Assembly (NCBI GenBank): GCA_003557545.1
Contig: PWOD01000013.1
Coordinates: forward strand, 1-18,714
Source: a bacterium
GTDB lineage: Bacteria > T1Sed10-126
Reading direction: 5' to 3'
Length of the DNA stretch: 18,714 nucleotides
The number at the start of each line of letters is the position of its first letter. The first letter of the stretch is position 1. Below the pieces are notes generated by a model that worked only from the letters and a program-made list of their open reading frames with translations, did not search any database and was not told the DNA's origin. Shown here piece by piece: positions 14,940-18,714 of the stretch. Both the position numbers and the translations under genes were made by a program.

Positions 14940-16184
14940 ATGGAGGAACAACCGCTCAAGAATATGACTGTTGGGCTGTTACATTATAGCTGTCCCCCGG
15001 TGATTGGTGGGACCGAGTTTATCCTGGAAGCACATGCCCGCTGGCTGCATAAATATGGAGCAGAAGTTCGTGTTGTGGTGGGTAAAGGGGAACAGTTCGC
15101 GCCGGAAATTCCGGTGCTTGAAGTTCCTGAATTTGCCTCTGATTACAGCCAGAAAAAACAGATCATGAAAGCTCTCTCAAAGGGTGATTTGAATAGTTTT
15201 GAAAGGCAAAAACAGCACTGTATAGAACGATTAACTGAGCTGTTTGACGGTTGCCATAAGGTGCTGGTCCACAATCTCTTTACCATGCCCTTCAATCTCC
15301 CGTTAACTGCAGCACTGGTAGAGCTGGCAGAAACAGCAGAGTTTGAAATTGTCCCCTGGACCCATGATATTGCCTGGTTAGATGAGAAGTATGATACACC
15401 GGATGAATATCCCTGGAATCTCCTCGGCCAACCGGCCGGCGTGGAAAATTACGTGGCAATATCAGGTCTTCGCAAACGGCAGCTGGCGGAGCTTTTTGGT
15501 GAACAGGTAAATATCACAGTAATTCATGATGGTATAGAGTTCGACGAGTTTCATGAACTGGATCCTGAGATTCAGAACATTTATCGAAAAAATCAGATGT
15601 ATTATGATGATCTTCTGGCACTTTATCCAGCCCGCATTGTTCAACGTAAAAATTTTGAACTTGCACTGGAAATTATTTACCATCTGAAAAAATTAGGCTA
15701 CACCCTGCATTTTATTATTACCGGCCCTCCTGATCCCCATAATCCTGAATCTTTGGAATATTTTGAGTCGCTTAAAAGTCTGAGAAATGATCTGGATCTG
15801 GAAGATGAGGTAATATTTTGTTATGACTTAAAAAGTCAAAAAACCGGCGAACCTTTAAAAATAAGTTATAACAGGATGCGGCAGTTTTACCGGCTCAGTG
15901 ATCTGCTGCTCTTTACCAGCAAACAGGAGGGTTTCGGTTTGCCCCTGCTGGAGGCCGGTTTGAGTCGCACGTTGATCTGCTGTTCTGATATTGAGCCACT
16001 GCCCGAGGTTGGTGGCGAAGCCCCCTTTTATTTTAATCCCAATGAACACCCGTCGATAATTGCTTATCAGATACGTGAGGAAATTGAGTCGCAGGCTGCA
16101 ACTTTATTGCAGCGTAGGGTGAGAAAAAATTTCACCTGGCCGGCGATTTTCGAACAGTATATAATTCCTTTTTTAACCGATTGA
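14940..16184 (+). CDS. GT-B glycosyltransferase, candidate second sugar transferase of the solute pathway
   Basis: This is a GT4-like retaining glycosyltransferase of 414 residues. The N-terminal Rossmann domain opens with TVGLLHYSCPPVIGGTEFILEAHARWL, a Gly-rich acceptor loop (GGTE, 23-26). It also holds HNLFTMPFNLPLTAALVELA (111-130) and PWTHDIAWLDEKY (139-151). The donor domain carries YPARIVQRKNFELAL (R/K phosphate contacts) and the E-x7-E motif QEGFGLPLLEAG (E330, E338). It lies 17 bases after the phosphatase. In MGG-producing bacteria a GT-B enzyme (MggA or MggS type) adds mannose from GDP-mannose to the glucosyl-(phospho)glycerate. I infer a similar role, but donor and acceptor cannot be read from sequence. 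No signal peptide or membrane helix is visible, so it is cytosolic. Confidence 0.8.
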   Translation: MEEQPLKNMTVGLLHYSCPPVIGGTEFILEAHARWLHKYGAEVRVVVGKGEQFAPEIPVLEVPEFASDYSQKKQIMKALSKGDLNSFERQKQHCIERLTELFDGCHKVLVHNLFTMPFNLPLTAALVELAETAEFEIVPWTHDIAWLDEKYDTPDEYPWNLLGQPAGVENYVAISGLRKRQLAELFGEQVNITVIHDGIEFDEFHELDPEIQNIYRKNQMYYDDLLALYPARIVQRKNFELALEIIYHLKKLGYTLHFIITGPPDPHNPESLEYFESLKSLRNDLDLEDEVIFCYDLKSQKTGEPLKISYNRMRQFYRLSDLLLFTSKQEGFGLPLLEAGLSRTLICCSDIEPLPEVGGEAPFYFNPNEHPSIIAYQIREEIESQAATLLQRRVRKNFTWPAIFEQYIIPFLTD

Positions 16185-16230
16185 ACAGTCCGAACAAAGC
16201 GGTCTGGTAGTTGAGTTTAGAAATCTTTCC

Positions 16231-16237
16231 AGGAGGG
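16231..16237 (+). promoter_or_regulatory. Strong ribosome binding site before the nucleotidyltransferase
   Basis: AGGAGGG sits 8 bases before the ATG at 16246. The 61-base gap upstream shows no terminator, so read-through from the glycosyltransferase gene is likely. Confidence 0.65.
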
Positions 16238-16245
16238 TTGATAGA

Positions 16246-16989
16246 ATGAAAGCACTGTTATTAGCAGCCGGTTATGCGACAAGATTATATCCTCTGACTG
16301 AGGATACTCCTAAACCGTTACTGGAGGTCGGAGACCGACCGATAGTTGATTACATAGTTGAAAAATTGGAACAGCTCGGGATGGTTGATGAGGTGCTGGT
16401 CATTACTAACGATAAGTTTTATAAAAATTTTTCTGATTGGTCTGACAGTCATGATAGTCCCCTTAAGATCCGTGTAATCAATGACGGAACTACCCAGGAT
16501 GGAACCAGGCTGGGGGCTATAGGTGATATAAAGTTTGCTGTGGACGCTGCCTCTGTAGAGGATGATCTGCTGGTGCTGGCGGGAGACAATCTGTTTGATT
16601 TTGATCTGGGGGAGATGGTGGCAGAGTTTGATAAAAAGGCTGAAAATATGATCGGGGTTCTGGAGTTTGAAGATGAAAGTAAACTGTCGAAATATGGAAT
16701 CGTTGAGGTGGATCAAAATAACCGGCTGGTTGATTTTATGGAGAAACCGGAAAATCCACCAACTAATCTTGTAGCCATGGGGATCTATCTCTTTCCAGGC
16801 GACAATTTAGGACTTCTGGATGATTATTTAGAGTCCGGAGGGAATCCGGATGAACCGGGTTGGTATGTTACCTGGCTGGTAGAAAATCATCGGGTCTATG
16901 CCTATCCCTTTGAGGGCCTCTGGTTTGATATCGGGGATAAGGATTCGCTAAATAAAGCTGATCGATACTTACAGAGTAACAGCCTGTAG
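16246..16989 (+). CDS. Sugar-phosphate nucleotidyltransferase (RmlA/GlmU-like)
   Basis: This enzyme activates a sugar-1-phosphate with an NTP to give an NDP-sugar and pyrophosphate. The signature is MKALLLAAGYATRLYPLTEDTPKPLLEV, with R13 and K23 expected to contact phosphates. LVLAGDNLFDFDL (109-121) provides the metal-binding Asp (D114). YGIVEVDQNNRLVDFMEKP (150-168) and GLWFDIGDKDSLNKAD (224-239) complete the fold. At 247 residues it is a compact single-domain form without the left-handed-helix extension of GlmU. The base and sugar cannot be told from sequence. Lying just after gpgS, a phosphatase and a glycosyltransferase, it plausibly makes the NDP-glucose or GDP-mannose that those enzymes consume. 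A surface-polysaccharide role is the main alternative. Confidence 0.83.
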   Translation: MKALLLAAGYATRLYPLTEDTPKPLLEVGDRPIVDYIVEKLEQLGMVDEVLVITNDKFYKNFSDWSDSHDSPLKIRVINDGTTQDGTRLGAIGDIKFAVDAASVEDDLLVLAGDNLFDFDLGEMVAEFDKKAENMIGVLEFEDESKLSKYGIVEVDQNNRLVDFMEKPENPPTNLVAMGIYLFPGDNLGLLDDYLESGGNPDEPGWYVTWLVENHRVYAYPFEGLWFDIGDKDSLNKADRYLQSNSL

Positions 16990-17078
16990 AGCTGACAACT
17001 CCACTTTTTTCATCTGGTCAACTCTCTTTTGAAAAACCTTTTAACCCCGGGGCTATGGCGTTGATCAGCCTTTCACTA

Positions 17079-17084
17079 TATAAT
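17079..17084 (+). promoter_or_regulatory. Consensus -10 element, likely ahcY promoter
   Basis: A perfect TATAAT lies 66 bases before the ahcY ATG. No good -35 lies 16-18 bases upstream. TTGATC at 17061-17066 is only 12 bases away but would be spaced 17 from an overlapping TAATAG. The 161-base gap also holds a CCCCGGGG palindrome (17045-17052) but no riboswitch-like or terminator-like structure that I can see. Confidence 0.4.
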
Positions 17085-17150
17085 AATAGGCCGTTTAATT
17101 CTTATGAGTTTTTATAGGTAGATTAATTTATATTATTGGAGTGAGTTTTT

Positions 17151-18416
17151 ATGAGTTCCATCAAAGCAGATATAGCAAATCCCGCTCTTGCTGATGAGGG
17201 TGAAAAAAATATTCTCTGGGCTGATCGTTCAATGGAAGTTCTCCAGGGAATCCGGGAGAGATTCAGTCAGGAAAAACCACTGGAGGGTGTGAAACTTTCT
17301 GCCTGCTTGCATGTTACCACCGAGACGGCAAATCTAATGAGAACCTTGAAAGCCGGTGGTGCCGATGTTGTGCTCTGTGCCTCCAATCCCCTTTCTACCA
17401 AGGATGATGTGGCTGCGGCGCTGGTTGAAAAATATGATATTCCTGTTTTTGCTATCCATGGTGAGGATCGAGATAGTTATTATTCACATATCGAAGCGGC
17501 AGTGGAACATGCTCCACAGATCACAATGGATGACGGAGCTGACCTGGTAAGCACTATTCTCAAGAGTTACCCGGAACTTGCAAGCCAGCTTATTGGTAGT
17601 ACTGAGGAGACGACCACCGGGGTGATAAGGTTGCGTGCCATGGCCAACAATAATGTTTTACAGTTTCCTGTCATTGCAGTTAACGATGCCCGGACCAAAC
17701 ATATGTTTGACAATCGTTACGGTACAGGTCAGAGCACGATCGATGGGATTTTAAGGGCGACTAATATATTATTGGCCGGCCGTCAATTTGTTGTTGCCGG
17801 CTTCGGCTGGTGCAGCCAGGGAATTGCCATGCGAGCCCAGGGTATGGGGGCAAATGTAACTGTCTGTGAGGTTGACCCCTTAAGAGCATTAGAGGCCCAC
17901 ATGAGTGGTTTTGATGTGGTACCGATGGCCGAAGCGGCTAAAACAGGTGATGTTTTTGTCACTTCCACCGGTGATATATCGGTGATTAGAAAAGAACATT
18001 TTGAACAGATGAAAGATGGTGCAATAGTTGCTAATTCCGGCCATTTTAACGTAGAATTGGATCTGGAAGATCTTGCTGAAATGGCGGTTGAAAAGAACCA
18101 GATAAAACCGAATCTTGAGGAATACTGTCTGGCCGATGGTCGGTCGATATTTGTTCTGGCAGAAGGACGGCTGGTAAACCTTGCGGCGGCTGAAGGACAT
18201 CCGGCCGAGGTTATGGATATGTCTTTTGCCAATCAGGCTCTTTCCGCAGAATATCTGGCTAAAGCTGCTGCCGATCTTGAGCATGATGTCTATCCGGTCC
18301 CCCGGGAGATAGATGAGAGAATTGCCAGATTACGGCTGCAGGCCAGTAATGTAGAGATTGATCGGTTAACTGCGAAACAGTTGGAATATCTTGAATCATG
18401 GCAGATGGGTACCTGA
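17151..18416 (+). CDS. ahcY: S-adenosylhomocysteine hydrolase, short archaeal/Thermotoga type
   Basis: AhcY reversibly splits SAH to adenosine and homocysteine with tightly bound NAD, removing the inhibitory product of SAM methyltransferases such as Pcm. Visible landmarks are [12 protein letters not shown] (His54), [16 protein letters not shown] (76-91), [10 protein letters not shown] (152-161), [19 protein letters not shown] (177-195, with Lys183 and Asp187), the NAD loop [20 protein letters not shown] (215-234), GHFNVELD (297-304) and [18 protein letters not shown] (345-362). At 421 residues it lacks the C-terminal Lys/Tyr NAD-capping tail of the eukaryotic and many proteobacterial forms. 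The 'NRYGTGQS' segment is also typical of the short class. In some lineages short-class relatives prefer S-inosylhomocysteine, so the substrate is not certain. GGAG precedes the ATG by 9 bases. Confidence 0.92.
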   Translation: MSSIKADIANPALADEGEKNILWADRSMEVLQGIRERFSQEKPLEGVKLSACLHVTTETANLMRTLKAGGADVVLCASNPLSTKDDVAAALVEKYDIPVFAIHGEDRDSYYSHIEAAVEHAPQITMDDGADLVSTILKSYPELASQLIGSTEETTTGVIRLRAMANNNVLQFPVIAVNDARTKHMFDNRYGTGQSTIDGILRATNILLAGRQFVVAGFGWCSQGIAMRAQGMGANVTVCEVDPLRALEAHMSGFDVVPMAEAAKTGDVFVTSTGDISVIRKEHFEQMKDGAIVANSGHFNVELDLEDLAEMAVEKNQIKPNLEEYCLADGRSIFVLAEGRLVNLAAAEGHPAEVMDMSFANQALSAEYLAKAAADLEHDVYPVPREIDERIARLRLQASNVEIDRLTAKQLEYLESWQMGT

Positions 18417-18500
18417 TTGTATTTACCATTTGTTTCCTGAATAAGCCGGTACGGACAGTTTTACTGTTAATAGAAGATTAAGCTTCAAGGGTGATAATCG

Positions 18501-18714
18501 ATGCGCTATGATACTGTAATAAAAAATGGTGATATTTTCACCGGATCTGAACAGTTCCGTGGCGACATTGGAATTTCTGGAGAAAAAATTATAACCCTTG
18601 GTCAGTCCTTACCACCCGGCGACAGATGCACAATTGATGCGGCCGGTCTGCAGGTTTTACCGGCTGCGGTAGATGTTCATGTTCATTATAATCTTGAGCT
18701 TCCTCTGCTGGGAA
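18501..18714 (+). CDS. Hydantoinase/dihydropyrimidinase-like amidohydrolase, 3' truncated by the window
   Basis: Only the first 71 codons are in view. The sequence has the N-terminal beta-sandwich of cyclic amidohydrolases (YDTVIKNGDIFTGSEQFRGDIGISGEKI) and the start of the metal barrel, VLPAAVDVHVHYNLELPLLG. The HxH pair (about residues 60-62) should bind zinc. The 'LELPLLG' after it resembles the 'L.mPfmG' of hydantoinases and dihydropyrimidinases rather than the 'HTHL.MTL.RG' of MTA/SAH deaminases. The usual PGG/PGA before the Asp is PAA here. The start at ATG 18501 has AAGGGTGA about 6 bases upstream. It follows ahcY by 84 bases with no terminator, so co-transcription is possible. Substrate unknown. 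Confidence 0.72.
   Translation, partial: MRYDTVIKNGDIFTGSEQFRGDIGISGEKIITLGQSLPPGDRCTIDAAGLQVLPAAVDVHVHYNLELPLLG

Noticed and set aside
16990-17060. Intrinsic terminator after the nucleotidyltransferase gene
   Set aside because: Runs of T exist, but none directly follows a GC-rich stem. GGCT/AGCC at 17051-17070 is only 4 bp with a 12-base loop and no T-run after it.
16990-17150. SAM or SAH riboswitch upstream of ahcY
   Set aside because: The leader after the TATAAT is only about 60 AU-rich bases and shows no conserved helices or pseudoknot. The only GC-rich part is a short CCCCGGGG palindrome before the promoter.
17783-18284. Two long minus-strand frames (149 and 131 codons) opposite ahcY
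   Set aside because: The plus-strand AhcY is unmistakable through this stretch. The antisense products are Ser/Phe-rich with no motif.
18417-18500. Hairpin ACAGT-TTT-ACTGT between ahcY and the amidohydrolase as a terminator
   Set aside because: The stem is 5 bp with a 3-base loop, AT-rich, and is followed by AATAG, not a T-run.
1-18714. CRISPR arrays, tRNA/rRNA genes, insertion sequences
   Set aside because: No regular spaced repeats, no cloverleaf with CCA-type ends, no rRNA-like segments and no transposase or terminal inverted repeats were seen in the short gaps available.

Overview
The window is a dense bacterial segment. Sixteen genes, two of them cut by the window edges, all lie on the + strand. 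Several overlap or abut, and no gap exceeds about 170 bases. I see no tRNA, rRNA, CRISPR array or insertion sequence. The order scpA-scpB, aromatic genes, cmk, plsC, rpsA, the frequent TTG starts and the AGGAGG-type ribosome binding sites point to an anaerobic Firmicute (Clostridia or Halanaerobiia). A moderate-GC member of the Halanaerobiales is my best guess. That is inference from gene order and protein style, not a database result.

Region 1 (1-5780) is housekeeping. It holds the end of scpA and all of scpB (the condensin kleisin and winged-helix partner), then a translationally coupled phenylalanine/tyrosine set: pheA (chorismate mutase-prephenate dehydratase-ACT), a HisC-family aminotransferase, and tyrA (prephenate dehydrogenase-ACT). 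cmk (CMP kinase) and plsC (1-acyl-glycerol-3-phosphate acyltransferase) follow. Together the three aromatic genes take chorismate to Phe and Tyr, and both branch enzymes carry an ACT regulatory domain.

Region 2 (5781-13215) starts with rpsA, encoding a six-repeat S1 protein. Next come two proteins I cannot name: a membrane-anchored protein with a cytoplasmic Cys/His cluster and a TPR-like tail, and a secreted TPR / beta-propeller / VWA-like protein. They are followed by pcm (isoaspartate repair), a DUF368 membrane protein (the undecaprenyl-phosphate translocase PopT family) with an unusually large loop, and a Xer tyrosine recombinase. A weak terminator ends this run.

Region 3 (13216-16989) has its own candidate promoter and a 6-bp palindrome. 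It is the most interesting part: a glucosyl-3-phosphoglycerate synthase (GpgS), a histidine phosphatase, a GT-B glycosyltransferase and a sugar-phosphate nucleotidyltransferase. The likely product is glucosylglycerate, possibly extended by a second sugar to something like mannosylglucosylglycerate. These are compatible solutes.

Region 4 (16990-18714) has a promoter-like -10 element, a short archaeal/Thermotoga-type S-adenosylhomocysteine hydrolase, and the start of a hydantoinase/dihydropyrimidinase-like amidohydrolase that runs off the end.
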